From a virus, in IMG/VR virus record IMGVR_UViG_3300039310_000050, positions 1 through 64,000 of that record: a DNA stretch of 64,000 nt; one strand, written 5' to 3'. The notes under the pieces are model-generated. The model ran no database searches. It had not been told where the DNA came from and saw nothing but the letters and a program-made list of their open reading frames with translations. Positions 23,026 through 31,232 of the stretch are shown here, piece by piece (the first letter of the stretch is position 1; each line of letters opens with the position of its first letter). A program made the position numbers and the translations under genes.

Positions 23026-23729
23026 TCTTCTGTCCCTCTTCCGATATATTCAGTTATTTGAACTTGTATAAATTGTGTTTCTTTAATTCCTGTTTTTGTA
23101 TTAGGTTCTTGTTTTTTGGGTGTGGCTCTCATTTCAAAACAATCCCAAAGTTCCATATCACTCTTTTCATTTTTAAAAAATAATCCCATATTACCCAATC
23201 GATCCGATACTCGATATAAGAAAAATGTTTCTTTTTCTCCGGTTGTATTACTGATTTTAGTCATTTCAACAATATCAACCACTTTAACTATAAAAATATC
23301 CCGAATACCAATTGTTCCTATATAAGAACTTTGGGAATATTTTTGGGCTATATTCATTAATTTGTTAGCTCTTCCTAAAGTATGTTCATACATATTAGGA
23401 AGAGCTACAATAAACCCTATCATCTTTTCAGAGACAGTTCTTATTTGCATCAATTCATAAACTTTTTTCAAAAAATCATCATTTGGATCTTTAGGAACTA
23501 CCGAAAAATAGGCCTGCATTTCTTCAGCTTTTTCTGAAAATTTAGCCATTTCAACCGTTTTATCTAAACCATTTTTTAAATATTGAATTACAAAATGAGA
23601 AGTGGGTGTTTCTCCATTATTTTTACTAGATTTTTGAGAAATATATTCACCTCTATCCTCCATAACTTTCAAAGTAGCTTCAAGGACTTCTAAAATTTCA
23701 AAAAAGGTTTTCGTATAACTCATACACAT
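23022..23729 (-). CDS. hypothetical protein, 235 aa
   Basis: N-terminal half helical, C-terminal half beta-rich with FIVKVVDIVEMTKISNTTGE. Starts inside the end of the phosphoesterase gene (10-nt overlap) or two residues later. No recognised motif. Confidence 0.55.
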   Translation of the reverse strand: MCMSYTKTFFEILEVLEATLKVMEDRGEYISQKSSKNNGETPTSHFVIQYLKNGLDKTVEMAKFSEKAEEMQAYFSVVPKDPNDDFLKKVYELMQIRTVSEKMIGFIVALPNMYEHTLGRANKLMNIAQKYSQSSYIGTIGIRDIFIVKVVDIVEMTKISNTTGEKETFFLYRVSDRLGNMGLFFKNEKSDMELWDCFEMRATPKKQEPNTKTGIKETQFIQVQITEYIGRGTEE

Positions 23730-24433
23730 TCAATATGGACTGTGCCATCATCTTCCAAAATAGCTATATGTACCAAATATTGTCCATTTTCATTCTTAAA
23801 ATCAATACAAAAATTCTGAGAATCATCAATATGTTTTTGCCAAATTCCTGGATTATGAGTATGCCCCACAATTTGATTTACACCAGGCGTAGGAACAAAT
23901 TCTCTAAAATCATGCCAAGTGCAACCACCCCAACGATGAAGACCACCACGATATTCTCCCGCCTGGAGAATATCATCTACTTTGGCTCCATATAAGTTTT
24001 CCAAAGCCGCATTACAAAGATTTGTCAAATTTCCTTTTGTTATCGGAGCAAAACAAGGATGAAATCCAGCATGACTTAAAAGCCATTCTTTTTTATTGAG
24101 AGTTTCCCATTGAAAAAGTTTTATTTTCTTCCAATTAACTTTTATATACATTCTTTTCCAACCACGATGCCCAGAACATGATAATTCATAAATACCCGGA
24201 AAAGCATAAGGCATATCATGATTCCCAAAAAGACAAATATGGTCTGGATTTTCAACAAAATCTGAATGCATTTTGGATGTTTCAACTACAGAATCAACAT
24301 TATATTCACCTTTTACATAACTATCATACCAATCTCCTAAAGAGATTTTTTTGGAAATATAGTTGTATTTGGTTAAAATTTTTTGTAATTGTTCTGTTTC
24401 TTCATGAATATCTGGAATTATAAGTATCGACAT
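23720..24433 (-). CDS. calcineurin-like metallophosphoesterase
   Basis: 237 residues. The canonical metal-ligand motifs are all present: IPDIHEE (DxH), LGDWYDS (GD), LFGNHD (GNHD), LLSHAG and VGHTHNP. Likely a phosphatase or 2',3'-phosphodiesterase; substrate unknown. The ATG is 6 nt from the -10 of a sigma70 promoter, so the mRNA is probably leaderless. Confidence 0.88.
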   Translation of the reverse strand: MSILIIPDIHEETEQLQKILTKYNYISKKISLGDWYDSYVKGEYNVDSVVETSKMHSDFVENPDHICLFGNHDMPYAFPGIYELSCSGHRGWKRMYIKVNWKKIKLFQWETLNKKEWLLSHAGFHPCFAPITKGNLTNLCNAALENLYGAKVDDILQAGEYRGGLHRWGGCTWHDFREFVPTPGVNQIVGHTHNPGIWQKHIDDSQNFCIDFKNENGQYLVHIAILEDDGTVHIECV

Positions 24434-24439
24434 ACTTAA

Positions 24440-24468
24440 AGTATATCACAAAGATATTAAAATGTCAA
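24440..24468 (-). promoter_or_regulatory. sigma70-type promoter, leaderless
   Basis: TTGACA, 17 nt, TATACT; 6 nt to the ATG. Confidence 0.8.
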
Positions 24469-24549
24469 GCGGCCATTAACAATATCTTTATGGAAATATT
24501 TGCCAAGAATGTTACCATTATGAGCATACTTACAATTCCTGATGTGCAC
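24457..24549 (-). pseudogene. 30-codon frame after the SegE-like gene
   Basis: After the endonuclease TAA the same frame continues without a stop: VHIRNCKYAHNGNILGKYFH then KDIVNGRLTF. It has coding character but only GTG or TTG starts and no ribosome binding site. It may be the tail of a gene displaced by the endonuclease. The TTG ACA near its end is the -35 box of the next promoter. Confidence 0.35.
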
Positions 24550-24558
24550 CAAATAAAA

Positions 24559-25497
24559 TTATTTTAATAAAACTTTAAAGCATCTAAATCCTTTATGATA
24601 ATCTTGTTTTCCTTGAGAAACACGGATCATATTACTAGATTGTAAATCATTATCTCTACAAAATTGGTTAAGATTTTTAATTTGTTTTTCTTCACCATTA
24701 GGATAAATTATTTTCCAATCTTCAGCCTGAACAACTTTTTGGATCTTACTTTGTTTTTCTTTATATTCTGGTGTATTTCTAATTTTTATAAATGTTTCTA
24801 TTCGTTTTTCTTTAGCAACAGGATCTTTCCAATGATCCGAATTTTTCTTACCAATATTTTTTTTAGTTTCTTCTGTATGAATTACACCAACATGACCCTT
24901 CAGGGCTTTACTCATTTTCTTACAATATTCCGGATCTTTATAAAGTTTATGTATTGCCAAACTATGTTTCTTTTTAGTTTCTTTGGATTGAGATTTTTGG
25001 TGCTGTTTTTCTTTGTGTGCTGGATTCTTCCACAATTTAATAGCGGCTTCAGACATTTTTTGTCTAGTTTCTTCTGATTTAAAATTCGGTTGAACAAACC
25101 AGCGAGAAAGTATATTTTTATTATAAAATTTCCTAGTTCCATCTGGAAGCAAGGCCGTTAATACATCCAATTTTATTTGAATTTCTACTTCACCAAAAGT
25201 CAAATCTCTTTTCATTGGACACATTCGGATAATTTCCCGAGTAAAATTTTCTTGCCCAAATTTTTCAATATCGGCTTTTACATCTTCAGAACTTGACCAA
25301 TATTCTTTCCAATCCGATTCAGATACTATATGTTTTCTATTTTTCTTCCCAGGAACCTTTTTAGAACGATTAGACCAAAACTGTTTTTTGCCAATATATT
25401 GACGCCCATTTAAATTACATTTGATATTATAAACAAAACCAAATATTCCTTCTGGAGGAATTGTTATCGGTTCGCCATTATAGATCCAAGGAATCAC
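24559..25497 (-). CDS. SegE-like GIY-YIG homing endonuclease
   Basis: 312 residues, GTG start. FGFVYNIKCNLNGRQYIGKK is the variant GIY-YIG of the SegE subgroup, then KEYWSSSEDVKADIEKFGQE. Several NUMOD3-like repeats follow (SEETRQKMSEAA, TEETKKNIGKK) and a NUMOD-type end (IKNLNQFCRDNDLQSSNMIR). A TATAAATA late promoter lies 6 nt before the GTG. Confidence 0.88.
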   Translation of the reverse strand: MIPWIYNGEPITIPPEGIFGFVYNIKCNLNGRQYIGKKQFWSNRSKKVPGKKNRKHIVSESDWKEYWSSSEDVKADIEKFGQENFTREIIRMCPMKRDLTFGEVEIQIKLDVLTALLPDGTRKFYNKNILSRWFVQPNFKSEETRQKMSEAAIKLWKNPAHKEKQHQKSQSKETKKKHSLAIHKLYKDPEYCKKMSKALKGHVGVIHTEETKKNIGKKNSDHWKDPVAKEKRIETFIKIRNTPEYKEKQSKIQKVVQAEDWKIIYPNGEEKQIKNLNQFCRDNDLQSSNMIRVSQGKQDYHKGFRCFKVLLK

Positions 25498-25503
25498 ATA
25501 AAA

Positions 25504-25511
25504 TATTTATA
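25504..25511 (-). promoter_or_regulatory. T4-type late promoter
   Basis: An exact minus-strand TATAAATA, 6 nt before the GTG of the SegE-like gene. Confidence 0.7.
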
Positions 25512-25527
25512 AGTCCATATTAAATTA

Positions 25528-25544
25528 CTTATCTGGTGGATAAG
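25528..25544 (-). terminator. 6-bp hairpin after the 25547 gene
   Basis: CTTATC and GATAAG across a 5-nt loop, 3 nt beyond the stop codon; no clear U-tract. Confidence 0.4.
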
Positions 25545-25546
25545 AA

Positions 25547-25765
25547 TCAATATTCTTTCTCCAAATGCCAAGTGCCCTCTTTAGCGATTTCTTCCAATTT
25601 ATTCAATTTAATTCGGCTTTTATGAATCCAATGTTTATATTCATTTTTCTGAGATCCAGAAGGCGCGTGTTTCAAGTTACGGTTAAATTCATTAATTTTA
25701 TCCCGTGTATCTTGAATTAATTTCCGAATATCTTTATTCGTTAATTTCTTTAAAGTTTTCTTCAT
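25547..25765 (-). CDS. basic helical protein, 72 aa
   Basis: From MKKTLKKLTNKDIRKLIQDT; strongly basic, helical, with SRIKLNKLEEIAKEG. Could bind nucleic acid. Starts inside the previous gene (overlap about 30 nt). Longer upstream frame reads over the neighbour and is discarded. Confidence 0.5.
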   Translation of the reverse strand: MKKTLKKLTNKDIRKLIQDTRDKINEFNRNLKHAPSGSQKNEYKHWIHKSRIKLNKLEEIAKEGTWHLEKEY

Positions 25766-25862
25766 ACCAAAATATAACCTCATCCAGATCGGCCTCTGTT
25801 GGTGGAGCCGGATCCACCGGCTCCACATAATTATTTTTTAGAAGATCCCACAAACTCATCAT
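25734..25862 (-). CDS. 42-aa acidic protein
   Basis: MMSLWDLLKNNYVEPVDPAP continues to EEVIFWYEENFK-like acidic helix and ends ...KEINE. GCGGAG precedes the double ATG. It overlaps both neighbours, as usual in this operon. Small but coding-like. Confidence 0.5.
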   Translation of the reverse strand: MMSLWDLLKNNYVEPVDPAPPTEADLDEVIFWYEENFKEINE

Positions 25863-26070
25863 ACTCCGCATTTTCATCTTCATCCATAACATCAGCAATA
25901 CTATCAAGTGCATTTGCAATATTATCTAAAGTTAATACTACCGAATCCAAAACACCTGTTACATAAGCTGAATTTTCTTCATCCAATCCATCAATAGGTA
26001 CTTTATTATTAAAATCAGACAAATCAGTTGAAATATCATCCAACTTTTCAATATATTTTCGAATCTTCAT
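25831..26070 (-). CDS. acidic helical protein, 79 aa
   Basis: MKIRKYIEKLDDISTDLSDF start, then long amphipathic helices (LDSVVLTLDNIANALDSIAD) and an acidic end. Coiled-coil-like. Expressed from the promoter at 26091-26119. Unknown role. Confidence 0.55.
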   Translation of the reverse strand: MKIRKYIEKLDDISTDLSDFNNKVPIDGLDEENSAYVTGVLDSVVLTLDNIANALDSIADVMDEDENAEYDEFVGSSKK

Positions 26071-26090
26071 TTTTATATACTCCCGCAATT

Positions 26091-26119
26091 ATAATAGCAT
26101 AAAAATGTTAAATTGTCAA
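26091..26119 (-). promoter_or_regulatory. sigma70-type promoter
   Basis: TTGACA, 17 nt, TATTAT; 20 nt to the ATG of the 26070 gene. Confidence 0.75.
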
Positions 26120-26121
26120 AT

Positions 26122-26781
26122 CTATAATTCGCATGAATTTCCTACGCAGGCAAAGTCTTTAGAATGAACAGTTTGATCATCTAATTCATATTTGGTTATT
26201 TGTGACCAATCAATATTTTTAGGCATTTTATCTAATGCTTCATTATATTGTTGTTCCGTTATTTCTTCATAGGGCGCTTGACGATATGATCCATTATCAA
26301 ATGGTAAAAATGCTACTCCACTTAATTCATCAAAATTTTTATAGACATAGGCGCCAACTTCTAACCATTCCGATTCACGAACATATACCGTTATAGATGT
26401 TTTATGTTCGCACCAATTTTTTTGATAAATCATAGCCAAACGCAATTGGTCTAAAGCACTTAAATCATTCCGTAAAATAGCAGTATCAGGAGATTTCATA
26501 GGGAATGAAAATACATCCGTTTGATCGGGATGTGTTACATCATCTTCAACTGGCACTCCAGCATTTCTCATTAATTTAGAAACTGGATCTTTTTTATCTG
26601 CGCGCGCGCGTCTAATATAAAATTGAGAATATCTTGGATGAATACCACTTGCTGAATCTACTAATTGTGAAACCGTATTATGTGATATAATTCCATTAGA
26701 TAATTGATAACAGTGAGAATTTTCAACTTCAATATCTACTGTAAAATCTTTTTCCACTTTATGTATTGAAACTATTTTCAT
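26122..26781 (-). CDS. nrdJ: split intein C-part plus NrdJ C-extein
   Basis: 219 residues. The first 35 form an intein C-terminal fragment: FTVDIEVENSHCYQLSNGII then SHN (block F and block G, penultimate His, terminal Asn). From Thr36 the sequence TVSQLVDSASGIHPRYSQF is the continuation of a class II ribonucleotide reductase after the invariant PSG. The rest includes DVTHPDQTDVFSFPMKSP and the C-terminal FACVGNSCEL. Overlaps the HNH gene by 4 nt (ATGA). Confidence 0.93.
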   Translation of the reverse strand: MKIVSIHKVEKDFTVDIEVENSHCYQLSNGIISHNTVSQLVDSASGIHPRYSQFYIRRARADKKDPVSKLMRNAGVPVEDDVTHPDQTDVFSFPMKSPDTAILRNDLSALDQLRLAMIYQKNWCEHKTSITVYVRESEWLEVGAYVYKNFDELSGVAFLPFDNGSYRQAPYEEITEQQYNEALDKMPKNIDWSQITKYELDDQTVHSKDFACVGNSCEL

Positions 26782-27413
26782 TTTCTACCTTTTCTAAATT
26801 GAGGATTTAATTTTAAAAATTTATCAAATGATAATGATTCTTGTTCTTTTTTAGTGTATTTAAAATTATTAATTCCATTACTATACCATTTAAATCCTTT
26901 ATTTTTTGGACCACCAATTTTTCCAAATTTACTTTGATTTTTAGAATCTTTAAATACTGGTGAAGACTTTCCTCCCATTGAACATATTTCTAAATGTTTT
27001 TCTTTATCAAAATGATAATATTTATGAAATCCTAAACCCAATTCAGATTGAATTTTACCACCAACTTTACCACCCATTGATGCCCATAATTTTCTTTTAT
27101 TTTTATTTGTGGTACATATTCCAATTTTTAATTTTTTAACTTTGGCACCACCTATTTTACCACCTTCACCAGATGATATTTTATGTGCTTCAGTAAAATT
27201 ATAACCTATCATATAAAAAGAACATAAATCTTTAAAATTTCCATATCGTATATAACGAAATAGGTGTTCCAATTTATGTTCTTCTTTAGTAAATGCTACC
27301 AAATTTTCAATATCATTGGTGCCACCATCAAACGATGGTTTAATATGATGAACTTCCATTTTATTCGGAAGAATTATATTATAATAATTTTCATATATTT
27401 TTCTTGCGGTCAT
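26778..27413 (-). CDS. HNH homing endonuclease between split-intein halves
   Basis: 211 residues. NKMEVHHIKPSFDGGTNDIE then NLVAFTKEEHKLEH gives the HH...N...H active site of HNH nucleases. Later parts are Gly/Lys-rich repeats (GGKIGGAK, SMGGKVGGK, KIGGPKNKG) of NUMOD-like DNA-binding type. Free-standing, it overlaps both intein halves by 4 nt, so one mRNA makes all three proteins. It probably drives homing of the whole fractured locus. Confidence 0.9.
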   Translation of the reverse strand: MTARKIYENYYNIILPNKMEVHHIKPSFDGGTNDIENLVAFTKEEHKLEHLFRYIRYGNFKDLCSFYMIGYNFTEAHKISSGEGGKIGGAKVKKLKIGICTTNKNKRKLWASMGGKVGGKIQSELGLGFHKYYHFDKEKHLEICSMGGKSSPVFKDSKNQSKFGKIGGPKNKGFKWYSNGINNFKYTKKEQESLSFDKFLKLNPQFRKGRK

Positions 27414-29137
27414 AATTCTATCAATTCATCATCCACAGTTAATTCATCTACTCTTTTCCAACCAGTTTTAGTTAATAATTTATGGTTTGGAGTAAATTTA
27501 TATTTTTTACCATCTATACATTCAATTTCATATAAATCATCAATACCATTAATATATAATTTAGTTATTTCTTGTTCATTATTATTATCATCAAATACAT
27601 TTATTTTTACTTTTGGTATAATCCATTTTTCTTGACAAGTTTTTATATATGATAATGAATAACCATTTTTCATAAAAATTTCTAATAAAGATAATTCACC
27701 ATATTTAGTTTTAATAATTGTATCTAATGTAGTACATCCAGAAGGTTTAACACACGTGACCGCTACTGATTGATTAATACCTAAAAATTCAGCCCATATT
27801 TTATTAGTATCAACAGCCACTTGTCGAAATTCCTGTAATACTTCACTTAACTTATAATCTTTATTTTGTCCAGAAAGAATAGCATTATCTAAAATACCAG
27901 TAAGAGAAACACCAAGTAATCTTTCTTCTTCTGTATTCTCTTTCCATTTATCTGACAAATAACGGAACTTTGTAAGTGTAGATTGTAAAGTTCCTAATAT
28001 TGTGGCATATTTTATTTTTTGTTTAATGGATTCTACCGTGTCATTAGATCGGATAACAACCTCCGATAAATTACAAAACTGTTTATTACGGAGAATAATT
28101 TCACCACACGGATTCGTGCTAAATAAAATAGGTGTTTTATCATCATTTAAAACTTTTCTTCTTCCATTTTTACCAGCATGTTTTGTTAAAGCCGCTCTAT
28201 TTAAAATACCGCGCTCACCAGAATTACTTTTGAATAATGAGGACCATTCCTCCATAAACACTCCCATTGGAGGTTTTTCTGTATAAATTGCGCTATTATT
28301 TGCCAAGCGTCTATGTGGATTTGTTTTCCACCAATCACCTGATTTACAATCGCGCATACGCATATCTTCTAAATCTGATAATGAAATTAATGCAGATCTA
28401 CGAACACCGCCACTCACAACAATTTCGGCAATTTTACATACAATATCGTGACATTCAAGAGTAGTTAATTTTCTACCAGCAGCATTCTTAAATGTGGCCA
28501 CAGTAAATCGGAAAAGTTCTTCTAATGGCCCAGGTCCACTTGCTCTACCTCCAAATATTTTGAGGCGCGCGCCCATAGGTCGTAAAAGACTTGTATCCCA
28601 TTTAGGAACTTTACCCGTCCATAATAAAGCAAGCAATTCACGATAAGCAGTTGCCCATCCAATTTTAGAATCATCAACCACAATAGTTGTATTTGTCGGA
28701 TACATTTTAGGTGCTATTGTGGGCAGTTGACTTACATATTGTTTTTCTACTGAAAGCCCACAACCGGTTCCGCACATTAAAATGAACATCATTTCATCAA
28801 ATGTATGTGGATGATCTATACCTATAAAAGCACAATTATATCCTGCGCTGTTATCTTTTTCTAATGCTTCACCTGCGGTCATTAGGGCCCGCATGGACGG
28901 CATCACTTCAAGGTTCAATACGGCCTTATGGGCCTCTTGGAATTGGATTTCAAAAGGGCTTTGTTCATTTTCTCGGCTGCTATCTACAAATTTATCTTCT
29001 AATCTCTTTCCAAAAAAATCAAAATATCGTTCTACTGTTTCTAACCAATTTTCTCTCCTTTGTAAATCATCGCGCCAACGGGCATATCTTGAAAGATGAA
29101 TATATTCCTGGTAATCTGTAGGTAGATAATTCTGCAT
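27410..29137 (-). CDS. nrdJ: NrdJ N-extein plus split intein N-part
   Basis: 575 residues. Residues 1-467 are the N-terminal part of an adenosylcobalamin-dependent (class II) ribonucleotide reductase: GYNCAFIGIDHP, FILMCGTGCGLSVEKQ, GGVRRSALISLSD, LFSTNPCGEIIL and VAVTCVKPSG. From Cys468 an intein N-fragment of 108 residues begins (CTTLDTIIKTKYGELSLLEI), with block B TPNHKLLTKTGW and ending VDDELIEL. Splicing with the 26122 product would give a 651-residue reductase making dNTPs from NTPs. Confidence 0.94.
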   Translation of the reverse strand: MQNYLPTDYQEYIHLSRYARWRDDLQRRENWLETVERYFDFFGKRLEDKFVDSSRENEQSPFEIQFQEAHKAVLNLEVMPSMRALMTAGEALEKDNSAGYNCAFIGIDHPHTFDEMMFILMCGTGCGLSVEKQYVSQLPTIAPKMYPTNTTIVVDDSKIGWATAYRELLALLWTGKVPKWDTSLLRPMGARLKIFGGRASGPGPLEELFRFTVATFKNAAGRKLTTLECHDIVCKIAEIVVSGGVRRSALISLSDLEDMRMRDCKSGDWWKTNPHRRLANNSAIYTEKPPMGVFMEEWSSLFKSNSGERGILNRAALTKHAGKNGRRKVLNDDKTPILFSTNPCGEIILRNKQFCNLSEVVIRSNDTVESIKQKIKYATILGTLQSTLTKFRYLSDKWKENTEEERLLGVSLTGILDNAILSGQNKDYKLSEVLQEFRQVAVDTNKIWAEFLGINQSVAVTCVKPSGCTTLDTIIKTKYGELSLLEIFMKNGYSLSYIKTCQEKWIIPKVKINVFDDNNNEQEITKLYINGIDDLYEIECIDGKKYKFTPNHKLLTKTGWKRVDELTVDDELIEL

Positions 29138-29145
29138 TATTCCTT

Positions 29146-29277
29146 CTATTCTAAATTTCTAATTTTTCTTGTTATTAAAAAATCTATTGCTTCTGTCCAA
29201 CTCCAAAAAATATGAAGACTCCCAGATATTAGGAGATTCCATCGATTTTCTCTTTTGAAAATTTTGGGTTTCAACAT
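29146..29277 (-). CDS. 43-aa basic protein
   Basis: MLKPKIFKRENRWNLLISGS continues LHIFWSWTEAIDFLITRKIR. The ATG overlaps the primase stop and the gene ends just before the NrdJ gene. It looks like the short 'FxxxNRW...SG...WxxAxxF' proteins of T4-like phages. Role unknown. Confidence 0.55.
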   Translation of the reverse strand: MLKPKIFKRENRWNLLISGSLHIFWSWTEAIDFLITRKIRNLE

Positions 29278-30281
29278 CGTTTCCAATCTGCTAATGTAAT
29301 ATTCGCATTTAATCCCTGATAGGTATTATTTTCTATAATTTGTTCTGGATTCCTACCAGCTAATACCATATTGTTAATATCTTTTTCTTGAATTGTATCT
29401 GGCCAGATACAAATTTTTCTGCCTTCATTAATAACTTTTTCCATTTGTTTAACTATTTCCTTTGATCTCTTTTCATTATCAAAAATAAAAACACTATCTT
29501 TAAATTCCAATTCTTTGGATGCCAAATTAGATCCTGCGGTTGCTATTGCATTTGAAAGGAACATAGAATCAAAAGGTCCTTCAACAACGTAAACACATTT
29601 ATCTAAATTCACCCTATCTAATCCATAAATTTTTGGAGCTTCTTTATCAACTTTAATAGTTATATATCGCATTCCAGTTTTATTAAATGAGCGACCTTGG
29701 AAAGCAATAAGTTTATTTTCTTTATTATAAAATGGAATAACAAGTCTTGGATCTTGTTCTTTTAATCCATATTCATTTTCTGGTTCTATTTTGTTTACTA
29801 ATTGCTTAAAATTTGGAATAAAGAATATGCTTCGCCAAAAAAATTCTGGTATTTTCCTTTTAATGAGATATTCTTTAGCAAAATGATTGGAAGGTAACTT
29901 ATCAATACAATCGTAACTATCCAGAATAGAATCAGATTCGTCATGTGGTATTTGATGAAATTCTGTAGTGGTTTTAAATTCTGAAAAATCTTCATGGTCT
30001 TTTTTTACATCCTTATACTTTTCAAATGTATATTGTTCATACAAATTTTGGTCAATTTCTTTTAAGAAGTGACCTAATGTCCAATTTTTATGACAATTAT
30101 GGCAACAAAAAAATATATCATTATTTTTTACATAAAAGTAACCACGGGCTTTAATTTTACTTTTAGCTGAATCACCACAAATAGGACAACGAAAATTATA
30201 GGTTTTTTGATTTTTACGTTTGAATCGTTCTAATTGAGGAGAAATAAATGCAACGTATTTATGGTCAATATAAAGAGACAT
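29271..30281 (-). CDS. 61: DNA primase gp61
   Basis: 336 residues, T4 gp61 has 342. Zinc finger CPICGDSAKSKIKARGYFYV...FCCHNC at residues about 35-65, then the TOPRIM region with YVVEGPFDSMFLSNAIAT and VFIFDNEKRSKEIV, and RKICIWP. It makes RNA primers with gp41 helicase. The leader upstream is long and highly folded and no ribosome binding site is evident before the ATG. Confidence 0.93.
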   Translation of the reverse strand: MSLYIDHKYVAFISPQLERFKRKNQKTYNFRCPICGDSAKSKIKARGYFYVKNNDIFFCCHNCHKNWTLGHFLKEIDQNLYEQYTFEKYKDVKKDHEDFSEFKTTTEFHQIPHDESDSILDSYDCIDKLPSNHFAKEYLIKRKIPEFFWRSIFFIPNFKQLVNKIEPENEYGLKEQDPRLVIPFYNKENKLIAFQGRSFNKTGMRYITIKVDKEAPKIYGLDRVNLDKCVYVVEGPFDSMFLSNAIATAGSNLASKELEFKDSVFIFDNEKRSKEIVKQMEKVINEGRKICIWPDTIQEKDINNMVLAGRNPEQIIENNTYQGLNANITLADWKRC

Positions 30282-30292
30282 TTAGAATTCGC

Positions 30293-30432
30293 GGGGCAGT
30301 TCAAAAATTAAGAAATCAACCGCATAAAAGCCATACGAACAACACGGTCCAAAGAATGCTTAACTTGACGACCAAGTCTGATTTCACCAGAAATCTACGC
30401 AGGCAGCGTAGCTCTTGTTTTTTAAACTGCCC
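30293..30432 (-). ncRNA. highly structured leader RNA of the primase gene
   Basis: The transcript from the promoter at 30443-30471 begins near 30436 and immediately gives GGGCAGTTTAAAAA, which pairs with TTTTTGAACTGCCC 110 nt later (8 bp, one mismatch, 5 bp). Inside, in order: CTACGC-TGCCT-GCGTAG, ATTTC-TGGTG-AAAT-type, CTTG-GTCGT-CAAG, and ACCG...CGGT enclosing CGTAT/ATGCG. The closing helix ends 12 nt before the primase ATG. Could be a riboswitch-like or protein-bound regulator, or a separate small RNA. Confidence 0.65.
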
Positions 30433-30442
30433 TTATTCTTCT

Positions 30443-30471
30443 ATTATATCAAATGTTGTATGGAATGTCAA
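30443..30471 (-). promoter_or_regulatory. perfect sigma70-type promoter
   Basis: TTGACA, 17 nt, TATAAT, driving the structured RNA and primase. It begins inside the end of the 30475 gene's downstream flank. Confidence 0.85.
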
Positions 30472-30474
30472 GTA

Positions 30475-30684
30475 TTATTTTAAAATTTTATTACATCCAG
30501 GGCAAGTCATTTCACCTTCCTTTAAACGCATAGGAAGCATACATTCTTCACAAACACCTAAAGATTTATAAACATTCCATGGTTTTACTTGGCGTCTTGT
30601 TCCACCTAACATTGGATCATACATAGCCATTCCAGCCCCAGTTGAAAGTCCTATATCTTCTTTGAGTTGTTTAAATTTTTTCAT
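30475..30684 (-). CDS. zinc-ribbon protein, 69 aa
   Basis: C-terminal CEECMLPMRLKEGEMTCPGC gives a CxxC...CxxC ribbon; N-terminus has a Gly-rich MYDPMLGGTRRQVKPWNVY. Overlaps the upstream gene by 4 nt. Role unknown, possibly virion-associated with the block that follows. Confidence 0.6.
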   Translation of the reverse strand: MKKFKQLKEDIGLSTGAGMAMYDPMLGGTRRQVKPWNVYKSLGVCEECMLPMRLKEGEMTCPGCNKILK

Positions 30685-31232
30685 ACATCATCCGAAATAT
30701 CATCTGTTGATACTAACAATTTTTGATTTTTATATTCTACTTCAAAAATTGGTTTATTAAATAAAACCATTTGTGGTTTTTGATCTATTGGTACAGTTAT
30801 AAAATTTCCTTTTTTAACTATCTTACCTTTATTATCCAACATATCATTTATTAATCGATATATTCCTTTATATAAAATTGTTTTAGATATTAATAAATCT
30901 TCCTCAAAAGCTTCATTAATATTCATATTACCAAATTCTTCTATAAACATTGAATCCATCGTATCTTCAGATTCTTTGAATAAAGCATAAATTGTTAAAT
31001 ATTTGGCTAATTTTGTTTTCCCACCAGGAAGAGATTCTATAAAACGTCGTAAATTAAAACAAAATTTTTGAAATGTTCCGTATGCAACTTTTTCAGTAGC
31101 GGTTTTTAATTGATGAGTTTTCTTTAATACTTTTCCACGAGCATCAATTATACCAAGCTTATACGCTGGCATTTCTGTCCAGGGTTTAACAAGTAAATTA
31201 ATCATTTGGAGCATCAAATAATATTCTAACAT
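30681..31232 (-). CDS. conserved T4-like protein, 183 aa
   Basis: Contains LVKPWTEMPAYKLGIIDARG near the start, then FQKFCFNLRRFIESLPGGKT and LAKYLTIYALFKE, a pattern conserved in marine T4-like phages beside virion genes. Exact role unknown. Overlaps the upstream gene by 7 nt. Confidence 0.65.
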   Translation of the reverse strand: MLEYYLMLQMINLLVKPWTEMPAYKLGIIDARGKVLKKTHQLKTATEKVAYGTFQKFCFNLRRFIESLPGGKTKLAKYLTIYALFKESEDTMDSMFIEEFGNMNINEAFEEDLLISKTILYKGIYRLINDMLDNKGKIVKKGNFITVPIDQKPQMVLFNKPIFEVEYKNQKLLVSTDDISDDV

